A DNA stretch of 64,000 bases from Bradyrhizobium viridifuturi. GTDB taxonomy: Bacteria; Pseudomonadota; Alphaproteobacteria; Rhizobiales; Xanthobacteraceae. This document shows positions 25,177 to 34,315 of this stretch, one piece after another. Position 1 is the first letter of the stretch. Each line of letters starts with the position of its first letter. The stretch covers positions 29,838-93,837 of the forward strand of contig NZ_LGTB01000044.1 in the NCBI RefSeq assembly GCF_001238275.1, written 5' to 3'. Position numbers and translations under genes: made by a program. Under the pieces are notes generated by a model. It had not been told where the DNA came from. It did not search any database and saw nothing but the letters and a program-made list of their open reading frames with translations.

Positions 25177-26588
25177 TGTCCTTCGACACCATCATCCGCG
25201 GCGGCACCGTCGTCACCGCCGCCGACACCTTTGCCTGCGACGTCGGCATCCGCGACGGCAAGATCACCGCGCTCGGCCATGATCTCGGCCCGGCAACCGC
25301 CATCATCGATGCGACCGACCGGCTGGTGCTGCCCGGCGGCATCGATAGCCACGTCCATTTCGCCCAGCCGTCCGGCGACGGCATCGTGATGGCCGATGGC
25401 TTCGCCTCCGGCACCCGCTCGGCGGCGTTCGGCGGCAACACCACGGTGCTGCCGTTCTGCCTGCAGGAGAAAGGCCAGACACTGCGCGAGGCGCTGAAGC
25501 ACTATCATTCGCTGGCGGATGGCGAATGCCATGTCGACGTCGCCTTCCATCTCATCGTCACCGATCCGACCGAGCATGTGCTGGGCCAGGAGCTGCCGGC
25601 GCTGGTCGAGGACGGCTACACTTCGCTCAAGGTCTTCATGACCTATGAGGGGCTGGCGCTGTCGGATCGCGAGCTGCTCGAGACCATGTCGGTGGCGCGC
25701 GAGACCGGCGCGATGCTGATGGTGCATGCGGAAAACTTCGACGCCATCCGCTTCCTGACCGATCGGCTCGAACGCGCCGGCAACACTGCGCCGCGCTTCC
25801 ACGCGACCTCGCGGCCGATCCCGGTCGAACGCGAGGCCACCCACCGCGCCATTTCGCTGTCGGAGCTCGTCGACGTGCCGATCATGATCGTGCACGTCTC
25901 GAACCGCGAGGCGATGGAGGAGATCCGGCGGGCGCAGCAGCGCGGCCTGCGCGTGATGGGCGAGACCTGTCCGCAATACCTGATGCTGACAGAGAAGGAT
26001 CTCGACCAGCTCAACATGGAAGGCGCAAAATACGTCTGCTCGCCGCCGCCGCGCGACGTCGCGAGCCAGCAGGCGTGCTGGGAAGGCCTGCAACAGAAGG
26101 TGTTCTCGGTGTTCTCGTCGGACCATTGTCCGTTCCGCTACGACGACCCGCAAGGCAAGCTCGCGCCCAAGGGGCGCACCAGCTTCCGCTGGGTGCCGAA
26201 CGGAATCCCCGGCGTCGCGACGCGGTTGCCGATCCTGTTCTCCGAGGGCGTGGTGAAGGGCCGTATCGACCTCAACAGCTTTGTCGCCTTCAGCGCCACC
26301 AACCACGCCAAGATCTACGGCCTCTATCCGCGCAAGGGCACTATCGCGGTCGGCTCGGATGCCGACATCGCGCTGTGGGACCCCAAGCGCAAGGTTACGG
26401 TCCGTCACGAGCTGATCCACGACGGCGCGGACTACACGCCCTATGAAGGCCTCGAGGTCACCGGCTGGCCGGTGCTGACCATGGTACGCGGCAAGGTGGT
26501 CGTCGATGACGGCACCCTTGTCGGCAGCAAGGAGCACGGCACATATTTGCCGCGTGCCAAGCCTCCGACGGGAGCGACCATCCCGTAA
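25176..26588 (+). CDS. Hydantoinase/dihydropyrimidinase-family cyclic amidohydrolase
   Basis: 470 residues, TIM-barrel amidohydrolase of the hydantoinase/dihydropyrimidinase group, which opens cyclic ureides or imides. All binuclear metal ligands are seen: H59 and H61 (IDSHVHFAQ), carboxylated K152 (TSLKVFMTYEG), H184 (VHAEN), H240 (IVHVSN) and D316 (SSDHCPF). The start ATG 25176 overlaps the upstream stop (TGATG) and follows GGAGGGG. The family includes D-hydantoinase, dihydropyrimidinase and imidases, and the sequence alone does not choose. No N-carbamoylase gene is nearby; the alpha/beta hydrolase downstream may act on the opened product. Confidence 0.87.
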   Translation: MSFDTIIRGGTVVTAADTFACDVGIRDGKITALGHDLGPATAIIDATDRLVLPGGIDSHVHFAQPSGDGIVMADGFASGTRSAAFGGNTTVLPFCLQEKGQTLREALKHYHSLADGECHVDVAFHLIVTDPTEHVLGQELPALVEDGYTSLKVFMTYEGLALSDRELLETMSVARETGAMLMVHAENFDAIRFLTDRLERAGNTAPRFHATSRPIPVEREATHRAISLSELVDVPIMIVHVSNREAMEEIRRAQQRGLRVMGETCPQYLMLTEKDLDQLNMEGAKYVCSPPPRDVASQQACWEGLQQKVFSVFSSDHCPFRYDDPQGKLAPKGRTSFRWVPNGIPGVATRLPILFSEGVVKGRIDLNSFVAFSATNHAKIYGLYPRKGTIAVGSDADIALWDPKRKVTVRHELIHDGADYTPYEGLEVTGWPVLTMVRGKVVVDDGTLVGSKEHGTYLPRAKPPTGATIP

Positions 26589-26633
26589 TACGCCAAGGAA
26601 GTAACCCGCAAAACAAGAAGGCAGGAGACCACC

Positions 26634-27517
26634 ATGCCCTATGCGACAACCGATGACGGCGTACGGCTCTATTTCGAGGAGACAGGATCCGGTCATCCGG
26701 TGATCCTGGTGCACGAGTTCGCCGGTGACCTGCGCAGCTACGAGCCGCAGATGCGGCATTTCGGCAAGCGCTTCCGCACCATCGCCTACAATGCCCGCGG
26801 CTTTCCGCCGTCGGACGTGCCGGAGCAGGTCTCGTCCTACTCACAGGCGCGCGCGCCGACGATATCCTCGCGGTGCTCGATCACATCGGCGCGCCGAAGG
26901 CGCATATCGTCGGCCTGTCGATGGGCGGCTTCGCGACCTTGCATTTCGGCATCCGCCACCCGGCGCGGGCGCTGTCGCTCTGCATCGGCGGCTGCGGCTA
27001 CGGCGCCGAGCTCGACAAGCGCGAGACGTTCCGCGCCGAGGCTGATGTGATCGCCGCCACGATCCGCAAGGAGGGCATGCCGGCCTTCGCCGAGCGCTAT
27101 GCCTACGGGCCGACGCGCGTGCAATATGAGAACAAGGATCCGCGCGGCCACGCCGAGTTCAAGCGCATGCTGGCCGAGCACTCGGCGGTGGGATCGGCAA
27201 ACACCCAGCAGGGCGTGCAGAAGGAGCGTCCTTCGCTCTATACGCTGGTCGACGAGATGAAGCGGATCAATGTGCCGACCCTGATCATCACCGGCGACGA
27301 GGACTGGCCGTGCCTGCAGCCGGGCATCCTGATGAAGCAGAGCATCCCTTCGGCCGCGCTCGCGGTGATGCCGAATTGCGGCCATGCCATCAACATCGAG
27401 GAGCCCGACGAATACAACCGCATTGTCGGCGAATTCCTGTCACAGGTCGAAAGTGGCCGCTGGCCGCGACGCGATCCCCGGGCGCTGAGCGCCTCGATCA
27501 CGGGAATGAAAGACTAG
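26634..27517 (+). pseudogene. Alpha/beta hydrolase of the hydantoinase operon (frameshifted)
   Basis: The frame from ATG 26634 (MPYATTDDGVRLYFEETGSG) reaches SSYSQARA and breaks near 26849. The next frame continues DDILAVLDHIGAPKAHIVGL to the stop. Adding one base (in a GCGCGC run) restores 294 residues. The catalytic set is GLSMGG (nucleophile Ser), ITGDEDW (Asp) and NCGHAIN (His). It follows the hydantoinase by 45 bases with AGGAGACC before the ATG. A role in hydrolysing the ring-opened amide or an ester is inferred from position. The related N-formylmaleamate deformylase (NicD) shows that this fold can act on such amides. Confidence 0.82.
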
Positions 27518-27669
27518 CTCCGCGGGACGCTGACTTATCAAGACGCCGCGATCGCCTGTGGCCACCTCGAAAATGAACCGAAGCGGACGTGTTTGAGGCG
27601 CCGGAAGTTGTGTTGCCACCAGAACCCGCGTATGCACCAGGTGTAGGGAACGCAGTGTGAGAAACTCAA

Positions 27670-28641
27670 ATGGCGATGGAATTGAGGGGCGCGAGCGGGG
27701 AGGGATTTGCGACGATCGCCGCTGATGGTCGCGTGCTGGATTCCTGGTTTCTCCGGGTCAGCCTGGTTGCAGAGGCCGGCAAAGCAGAAACGCTGCGGCT
27801 GGCGAGCGAGGAGATCAGCCGATCGTTGGGTGAGTCAGCAGGCGGATATGCGCGGCACGATGACATCCGCAATGTCGACATCGTTCCCATCCATACCAAA
27901 ATTGACTCCCTTGCGTCTGCGCCGGCCGACGTGCACGACGCATATCTTCGGCTCCATCTGCTGAGCCACCGGCTCGTTCAGCCGAATTGCCTGAACCTTG
28001 ACGGAATTTTCGGGCTGCTGCCCAACGTCGCCTGGACGACGCTCGGTCCCTGCGAATGCTCGCGTGTCGCGGAAGCGCGAATCCTGGCGCGGAAGCGCGG
28101 TGTCGCGTTCGAGGTGACAGGCGTCGATAAGTTTCCGCGCATGACTGATTATGTGACGCCTGAAGACGTGAGAATTGCAGATGCGGATCGCGTCAGGCTC
28201 GGAGCCTATCTGGCGCCGGGCACAACCGTCATGCATGAAGGATTCTGCAATTTTAACGCGGGTACGCTCGGTCCCTGCATGGTCGAAGGCCGGATCAGCG
28301 CCGGTGTGGTTGTGGGAAGCGGCAGCGACGTCGGTGGCGGAGCGTCGATCATGGGCACCCTGTCCGGAGGGGGCAAAGAGCGAAATTCGGTTGGGGAACG
28401 CTGCCTGATCGGAGCCAACGCCGGTATCGGCATTTCACTGGGTGACGACTGCATCGTCGAAGCAGGCTGTTATGTCACGGCAGGCGCGCGCATCCTTTTG
28501 GAAGATGGCCGGGTCCTGAAAGCCAAGGAGCTCTCGGGCCAGAACGGCCTGCTCTTTCGCCGGAATTCCCAGAGCGGCGCTCTCGAGGCAAGCAGACGCA
28601 CACCAAATTGGGGCGGCCTCAACGCACAGCTTCACGGCTAG
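27670..28641 (+). CDS. DapD-like tetrahydrodipicolinate N-succinyltransferase (long form)
   Basis: 323 residues of the longer DapD type known from Mycobacterium and Pseudomonas. HDDIRNVDIVPIHTKIDSL and AYLRLHLLSHRLVQPNCLNL are its typical central region, and a left-handed beta-helix follows (VRLGAYLAPGTTVMHEGFCN and further hexapeptides). The enzyme succinylates tetrahydrodipicolinate in lysine/DAP synthesis. Rhizobiales normally carry a shorter DapD of about 280 residues with dapE, so this may be a second copy. No lysine gene is adjacent. A special role, for example in a secondary metabolite as with tabtoxin TabB, is possible but unsupported here. Confidence 0.8.
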   Translation: MAMELRGASGEGFATIAADGRVLDSWFLRVSLVAEAGKAETLRLASEEISRSLGESAGGYARHDDIRNVDIVPIHTKIDSLASAPADVHDAYLRLHLLSHRLVQPNCLNLDGIFGLLPNVAWTTLGPCECSRVAEARILARKRGVAFEVTGVDKFPRMTDYVTPEDVRIADADRVRLGAYLAPGTTVMHEGFCNFNAGTLGPCMVEGRISAGVVVGSGSDVGGGASIMGTLSGGGKERNSVGERCLIGANAGIGISLGDDCIVEAGCYVTAGARILLEDGRVLKAKELSGQNGLLFRRNSQSGALEASRRTPNWGGLNAQLHG

Positions 28642-28756
28642 GCGGTTCGCTCGAAAGCGTGGGCGGCGACAATTGTGGAGCGGATCATGGCGCTCCACCA
28701 TGTTATGCATCACCGCGCATCCAGGTCGGTGATCTCGTCGGGAATCGCACCGGTAG

Positions 28757-28954
28757 AACGAAAGCGGCAGTGCCGAGATCGCCGAGCGCGTCGGCTACGG
28801 CTCCGCAAGCGCATTCAGCGTCGCATTCACCCGTCATGCCGGACTGTCGCCGACGCAATATGCGCTTGAGCGATTGTCGCGTGACGCACATGCCGGCGTC
28901 ATCCCGATAGAAATCAATCCAGCATCTTTCGCAAGCGGTGCAACCAATGCGTGA
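28757..28954 (+). pseudogene. Remnant of an AraC-family regulator C-terminus
   Basis: An open stretch without a start, bounded by TAG 28754 and TGA 28952, encodes SAEIAERVGYGSASAFSVAF and then TRHAGLSPTQYA. This is the second helix-turn-helix of an AraC protein with its PxxYxR-like end (here PTQYA). The first HTH and effector domain are absent; the 100 bases upstream show no clear continuation. It is a decayed fragment. The remaining gap to the phosphoesterase gene (28955-29072) holds repeated GATGATG and an A-rich stretch, with no further gene. Confidence 0.65.
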
Positions 28955-29072
28955 AAACGAACGCGTGATGATGAATCGTGGTGATGATGCGTCGCGCGCA
29001 CAAAACTTACACAGCGCTGTCATCGGCGATGGCTAACTTGTCGCACGTCGACGTCACAAATCCTTTAAAAAA

Positions 29073-30785
29073 ATGGGGCATCAGGTGAAGGCGAAATTCC
29101 TTTCAACGGTCGGATTCTGTGTGATCGCCGCGGCGATCGCGAGCAGCGCGCCCGCCGCGCAGGACGATCACGACCGCGATCATCGTCATCCGCACGACAT
29201 CCACACCGCAACGCCAATCAAGCATCTCGTCGTCATCTTCAACGAGAACCGCTCGTTCGATCATTACTTCGCGACCTATCCGAACGCAGCCAACCCGACC
29301 GGCTCCATTCCGTTCAAGGCGAAGCCGCATACGCCGAAGGTCAACAACCTCGCCAACGCCAATCTGCTGACCAACAACCCGAACCTCAACCCGGCCAACG
29401 GCACCGGCGCGACCAATCCGTTCCGTCTCGACCGCACCCAGGCCAACACGCGCTCGCAGAACCACGCCTACACGCCTGAGCAGCAGGCGGTCGACAACGG
29501 CAACGAAGACCTGTTTCCGAAGTTTACCGGCCGCGGCACCGCCGGCGGCGTCGGCGCGTTCGGCACCAACGGGCAGGTGATGGGTTATTTCGACGGCAAC
29601 ACCGTCACCGCGTTCTGGAATTACGCCCAGAACTTCGCCATGAGCGACAATACCTGGACCGACACCTTTGGTCCGTCGACGCCCGGCGCGCTCGAGGTGG
29701 TCGCCGGCCAGACCAACGGTGCGCAGAACATCGTCGGCACGACGTCGTCGATCGCCGACGGGCAGGGCGGCCTGACCTTGATCGGCGATACCGACCCTGC
29801 CTATGACTCCTGCTCGAGCACGACCAGCCAGGTCCTGATGACCAGCAAGAACATCGGCGACCTGCTCAACGCCGAGCACATCAGCTGGGGCAGCTTCATG
29901 GGCGGCTTCGACCTGACGCTCAAGAACAGCAACGGCACCACCAACTGCCTCCGCAGCACCTTCTCGAGCAACGTCAACGGCAGCATCGTTGACTACATCC
30001 CGCACCACGCCTGGTTCCAGTACTACAAGTCGACCGCCAACCCGACCCATGCGCGGCCGAGCTCGGTGAACGCGATCGGCCACACCTACGTTCCCGGCAG
30101 CAAGACGGTCGATCCGGCCAATCATGCCTACGATCTCGAGGACTTCTATGCCTCGGTGAAGGCCGGCAACTTCCCGGCCGTCTCCTACATCAAGATGCCG
30201 GCCTATCAGGACGGCCATCCCGGCAACTCCGATCCGCTCGACGAGCAGGCGGGCAATGTCGAGTTGATCAACTTCCTGCAGACGCAGAAGGAGTGGCGCG
30301 AGACCGCGGTCATCATCACCTATGACGACTCCGACGGCTGGTATGACCACCAGTACATCGCACCGACCAGCGCCTCGTATGATGCGACCGCCGACCAGGT
30401 CAACGGTCCCGGTCAGTGCGGCCGCGGTATCGGCAAGCAGACGCAGCCGAACGGCCTCAACGGCCAGCCGGTGAACGGCCGCTGCGGTCCCGGCACGCGC
30501 ATCCCGTTCATCGTGGTCTCGCCCTTCGCCAAGAAGAACTTCGTGAGTCATACCCGCATCTCGCAGGCGTCGGTCGTTCGCTTCATCGAAGACAACTGGC
30601 TGCACGGCCAGCGTCTCGGCGGCGGCTCGTTCGATGCCAGCGTCGAATCGATCGGTGACCTGTTCGACTTCGATCATGGTCGCGATCACGACCATGACGG
30701 CGACGATCGGCAGACCAAGCTGTTCCTCGATCCGACCGCCGGCACGGTGATCGTCGGCCCGTCTGACGATCATCATCATCACTGA
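29073..30785 (+). CDS. Secreted phosphoesterase (phospholipase C/acid phosphatase family) with His-rich ends
   Basis: 570 residues, PF04185-type phosphoesterase of the alkaline phosphatase superfamily. A signal peptide (hydrophobic 8-28, cleaved near APAAQD) sends it to the periplasm or outside. Core motifs are HLVVIFNENRSFDHYFATYP (metal binding and Thr/Asn site), NTWTDTFGPSTPG, ITYDDSDGWYDHQ and GTRIPFIVVSPFAK. It has no Tat twin-arginine motif and lacks the C-terminal domains of Pseudomonas PlcH. The mature N-terminus (DDHDRDHRHPHDIH) and the C-terminus (DHGRDHDHDGDD; ending SDDHHHH) are rich in His and Asp. A diheme peroxidase gene follows after 34 bases. Substrate may be phospholipid or phosphomonoester. 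Confidence 0.85.
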   Translation: MGHQVKAKFLSTVGFCVIAAAIASSAPAAQDDHDRDHRHPHDIHTATPIKHLVVIFNENRSFDHYFATYPNAANPTGSIPFKAKPHTPKVNNLANANLLTNNPNLNPANGTGATNPFRLDRTQANTRSQNHAYTPEQQAVDNGNEDLFPKFTGRGTAGGVGAFGTNGQVMGYFDGNTVTAFWNYAQNFAMSDNTWTDTFGPSTPGALEVVAGQTNGAQNIVGTTSSIADGQGGLTLIGDTDPAYDSCSSTTSQVLMTSKNIGDLLNAEHISWGSFMGGFDLTLKNSNGTTNCLRSTFSSNVNGSIVDYIPHHAWFQYYKSTANPTHARPSSVNAIGHTYVPGSKTVDPANHAYDLEDFYASVKAGNFPAVSYIKMPAYQDGHPGNSDPLDEQAGNVELINFLQTQKEWRETAVIITYDDSDGWYDHQYIAPTSASYDATADQVNGPGQCGRGIGKQTQPNGLNGQPVNGRCGPGTRIPFIVVSPFAKKNFVSHTRISQASVVRFIEDNWLHGQRLGGGSFDASVESIGDLFDFDHGRDHDHDGDDRQTKLFLDPTAGTVIVGPSDDHHHH

Positions 30786-30819
30786 CGCATCGGGCGCCCT
30801 TGGGATCATTGGACGTCAT

Positions 30820-32180
30820 ATGAACGGCCGCATGTTGTGGCTTCTCGGCGCGGCCTGCTTTGCATGGCCGGCGCCGTTGCGGCAGTCGAGACGCAGGGAC
30901 TTCCCGGTACAAACCCGAACCCGGTGCAGCTCAGGCGTCCGCCGGTGGCCCCGCTTTCCGCAATGGCGCAGCTCGGCCAGAAGATCTTCTTCGACGCCTC
31001 GCTGTCGTCGTCAGGCGCGTTGTCATGCGCGTCGTGTCACAGTCCGGACCACGCCTACGGCCCGCCCAATGATGCGGCGGTCATGTTCGGCGGGCCCGCG
31101 CAATCCCGGCAGGGGACGCGCGCTGTCCCTGGCCTGACCTATCTCGAGCGTCAGCCAAATTTCAGCATCGGTCCGGAAAAGGACGAAGACGACAACGTCG
31201 TCGACTTCGCCCAACTGGCGGCGGTGGGCCAACAGGCCGCGCGCGCCAAGAAGGTCGCGACCGGCACGGCCGCGTCGGCGGTCAACATCGTGCCGCAGGG
31301 CGGACTGTTCTGGGACGGCCGCGCCGATACGCTGCAGGACCAGGCGATCTTCCCGCTGCTCGATCCCAACGAGATGGACGGCGGCAGCATCGAGGTGGTG
31401 GCGCAGAAGCTGCGCCGCGCGAGCTACGCGCCGCGCTTCGCCGAGTTGTTCGGCGCCGGCGTGTTCGAAAATACACGGCTGCTGGTCGCCGAAGCGATGT
31501 TTGCGGTCGCGCGCTATCAGGTCGAGGAGCCGAGCTTCCATCCCTACACCAGCAAGTTCGACTTCTGGCTGGAGGGCAAGGCACGGCTCAGCGAGAGTGA
31601 GCTGCGCGGCCTGCAATTGTTCAACGATCCGGACAAGGCCAATTGCGCAGGCTGCCACACGTCGGCGCCGACCCGCGACGGCCTGCCGCCGCTGTTCACC
31701 GACCATCAGTATGAAGCGCTCGGCGCGCCGCGCAACGCCGCGCTCGGCAGCAACCGCGATCTCAACCATTTCGATCTCGGGGTCTGCGGCCCGTACCGCA
31801 CCGACGTTGCCGAGCAGACGCAATATTGCGGAATGTTTCTGACGCCGACCTTGCGCAACACCGCAACGCGCCGGGTGTTCTTCCACAATGGCGTCTTCAC
31901 CAGCCTCGAGCAGGTGCTCGATTTCTATAATTTCCGCGATACCAATCCGGAGAAGGTCTATCCGCGCGCCGCCGACGGAACGGTGCGGAAATACGACGAT
32001 CTGCCGGCGAAGTATCACGGCAATGTCGACGTCGCCGATCCGCCGTTCGAGCGCCATCTCGGCGACACGCCCGCGATGACGGCGCAGGACGAAGCCGACA
32101 TCATCGCCTTCCTGAAGACGCTGACGGACGGTTACCGGCAGGAGCCGGAGGCCGTCGCAACCGTCCCGTCGCGGAACTGA
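30820..32180 (+). pseudogene. Diheme cytochrome c peroxidase/MauG-family protein (frameshifted in the signal peptide)
   Basis: From ATG 30820 the frame gives MNGRMLWLLGAACFA and breaks near 30864. The next frame continues MAGAVAAVETQGLPGTNPNP, completing a normal signal peptide. One added A (CAATGG read as CATGG) gives 453 residues. Two CXXCH heme sites are present (CASCHSP and CAGCHTS), with GQKIFFDASLSSSG, VPQGGLFWDGRADTLQDQA and TPTLRNTATRRVFFHNG as in the bacterial peroxidase/MauG family. It probably reduces H2O2 or oxidises a partner in the periplasm. A GTG at 30837 would allow translation without an export signal, which is unlikely to be real. Confidence 0.87.
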
Positions 32181-32223
32181 TCGGTGAGTTGGCAGCTCCT
32201 CGTCATGCGCGCATAATGGGCGC

Positions 32224-33009
32224 ATGCATGTCGTCGAAGGCAACGGCGCAAAAATCCCCGCAATCGGGCTCGGCACATGGGAGCTGCGCGGGCGGACCTG
32301 CGCCCGCATCGTGGAGCAGGCGCTGCGCCTGGGCTATCGGCACATCGACACCGCGCAGATCTATGACAATGAGCGTGAGGTCGGCGAGGGGCTGCGCGCC
32401 TCCGGCATCAAGCGCAACGATGTGTTCGTGACCACCAAGGTCTGGACCACGCATTTCCAGGCGAAGGATCTCGAACGCTCCGCAAAGGAGAGCCTGGCGC
32501 GGCTACGCTTGACCGAGGTCGACCTGCTGCTGTTGCACTGGCCCAATCCGCACGTGCCGCTTGCCGAGACGCTCGGCGCGCTGGCGCGGGTCAGGCAGGC
32601 CGGACTGGCGCGGCATATCGGGCTCTCGAACTTCAGCGCGGCGCAGATCGAGGAGGCGGTTGCGGCATGCCCCGAGCCGCTCGGCTGCGATCAGGTCGAG
32701 TATCATCCCTATCTCGGCCAGGCCGATGTGATCGAAGCCTGTGCACGCCATGGCATGGCGTTCGTCGCCTACAGCCCGATCGCGAAAGGGCGCGTCAAGG
32801 GCGACCGCGCTCTGGCGCGGATCGGCGACCGCTATCGCAAGACGGCTGCCCAAATCTGCCTGCGCTGGCTGGTGCAACAGAATGTCTCGGCGATCCCGCG
32901 CACCTCAAAGCTCGAGCGGCTCCAGGAAAATATCGACATCTTCGATTTCGAGCTGTCGGATGAGGACATGCGCGAGATTTCGGCGATGGGGAGCGCGGCC
33001 GCGCAGTGA
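32224..33009 (+). CDS. Aldo/keto reductase
   Basis: 261 residues, (beta/alpha)8 NADPH-dependent oxidoreductase. The catalytic tetrad is visible: D in GYRHIDTAQIYDNE with Tyr, K in VTTKVW and H in LLLHWPNPH. GLSNF, QVEYHPYLGQ and IPRTSKLERLQENI follow. It resembles 2,5-diketogluconate reductase-type AKRs. The C-terminus stops at MGSAAAQ, shorter than usual because the Trp-containing end seen in many relatives is missing; no alternative frame supplies it. It is 43 bases after the peroxidase gene. Substrate is unknown. Confidence 0.87.
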   Translation: MHVVEGNGAKIPAIGLGTWELRGRTCARIVEQALRLGYRHIDTAQIYDNEREVGEGLRASGIKRNDVFVTTKVWTTHFQAKDLERSAKESLARLRLTEVDLLLLHWPNPHVPLAETLGALARVRQAGLARHIGLSNFSAAQIEEAVAACPEPLGCDQVEYHPYLGQADVIEACARHGMAFVAYSPIAKGRVKGDRALARIGDRYRKTAAQICLRWLVQQNVSAIPRTSKLERLQENIDIFDFELSDEDMREISAMGSAAAQ

Positions 33010-33194
33010 AGGCCCGATGGCACATTGCGACCAGCTTCCGCGCCGCTTCGCGGAAAATGGCTGGGCGCCGGTCCGGATCGTGCTATTGCCCGCTGGCTGA
33101 TCGCGGTCTTGGATCGCGAATGGGGGATTGAGGCAGGCGGGTTCCAGCCGGTATTGTGGCCGGCGGGGAGACGATACTGATGTGATCGAGTGGG

Positions 33195-34106
33195 ATGAAG
33201 TTCCGGCCAAACGCGGATATGATGGCATCGGTGTTCGTGCACCTGATGCTGCTCGCGCTGATTTTCCTGTATTCGGAAGTGCATCAGTTCGATCCGGTCG
33301 CCGCTGACACGGTGCCGGTCGAGATCGTGACGCCGCAGGAGATTGCCAAGGCGGAGATTAAGCCCGAGCCCGATCCGGTGCCGAGCCCGTCGCCGACGCC
33401 CGAGCTGCGATTGCCCTCGCTCGACAAGCCGATCGACACCGCCAAGCCCGAACCAGCGACTCAGGCACAACCACCGCAGCAGCAGCCGTCCGCGCCGCAG
33501 CCGGCGCAGAAGCAGGCGACGCCACCGGCGCCCAAGCCCAGCCCGGCGCCGCAACCTGCCGCGGCCGAGCAGCCGCCCGCGCCGCCGGCGCCCCAGACGC
33601 CACCGATGCCGCAGCCGGCGCCGCAGCAACAGGCGGCGGCGTCACCGCCTGCCTATACGCAGCCGGAGCCTGACCTGTCCGTCAAATACAACGTCATGCT
33701 TGGCCTGCCGCCCGACATCTCGGTGAAGCCGCCTGCCGGAGCGCCGTCGGGTCCTGGTCCCGGCAAGGATAATTTCGACGCCGCGGCCACCGAGCAGGCC
33801 GAAATCGGCTCCAGCGTGGTCGCCGAATTCCGCCGCCACCTGAAGACCTGCCTTAAGCTCCCGGCGACGCTGAGCACGGGCGATGACGTCAGGATCAAGC
33901 TGCGGGTGTTCATGAAGCCCGACGGCAAGCTTGCCGCATCGCCTTTGCTGATCGAAGCCACCGCGTCGGAGAAGGGGCCGCTGTTGCTCAAGAGCGCGAC
34001 CGAGGCGCTGCAGGCCTGCCAGCCCTATGCGATGCTGCCGCGCGATCGCTACGGCGAATGGAAGGTGCTCGACCTCGATTTTACGCCGCGCGATTTCGCG
34101 TCGTAG
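33195..34106 (+). CDS. TonB-like proline-rich membrane-anchored protein
   Basis: 303 residues: one N-terminal membrane segment (about 10-27, MASVFVHLMLLALIFLYSEV), then about 125 residues rich in Pro, Ala and Gln that would span the periplasm, then a globular C-terminal domain (about 205-300; VVAEFRRHLKTCLKLPATLS, MLPRDRYGEWKVLDLDF) like TonB/TolA C-termini. No exbB, exbD or TonB-dependent receptor lies nearby. It could energise outer-membrane uptake or be a TolA-like cell-envelope protein. The domain architecture is clear and the partner unknown. Confidence 0.75.
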   Translation: MKFRPNADMMASVFVHLMLLALIFLYSEVHQFDPVAADTVPVEIVTPQEIAKAEIKPEPDPVPSPSPTPELRLPSLDKPIDTAKPEPATQAQPPQQQPSAPQPAQKQATPPAPKPSPAPQPAAAEQPPAPPAPQTPPMPQPAPQQQAAASPPAYTQPEPDLSVKYNVMLGLPPDISVKPPAGAPSGPGPGKDNFDAAATEQAEIGSSVVAEFRRHLKTCLKLPATLSTGDDVRIKLRVFMKPDGKLAASPLLIEATASEKGPLLLKSATEALQACQPYAMLPRDRYGEWKVLDLDFTPRDFAS

Positions 34107-34125
34107 GGCGCCAACAACGACCGCT

Positions 34126-34256
34126 GTCGTCCCGGCCAAGCGAAGCGCGAGCCGGGACCCATAACCACAAATATTCGTGTTACGCAGCGCTAGGGCCACA
34201 GCATCGTGCCGTAGCTGACGGCTGTGGTTATCGGTCCCTGCTTTCGCAGGGAGACG
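34126..34256. repeat. Composite palindromic intergenic element
   Basis: GTCCCGGC (34129-34136) pairs with GCCGGGAC (34151-34158). ATAACCACA (34161-34169) pairs with TGTGGTTAT (34223-34231). TCCCTGC (34235-34241) pairs with GCAGGGA (34246-34252). The whole could fold into a cruciform-like structure. It separates two converging genes. The hairpin-then-ATAACCA order is shared with 10727-10754. Confidence 0.6.
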
Positions 34257-34315
34257 TGAGATCAATTTCGGAAACGCCGTGCGTCGGTACACCGTGGCAT
34301 CACAAGGCCCAGCGT

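Noticed and set aside
24678..26759. A 693-codon minus-strand open frame across the racemase-like and hydantoinase genes
   Set aside because: Same shadow pattern; real proteins with metal-ligand motifs lie on the plus strand.
32960..33100. A frame break at the 3' end of the aldo/keto reductase gene
   Set aside because: The end is shorter than many homologues, but no other frame supplies the missing C-terminus, so I cannot support a break here.
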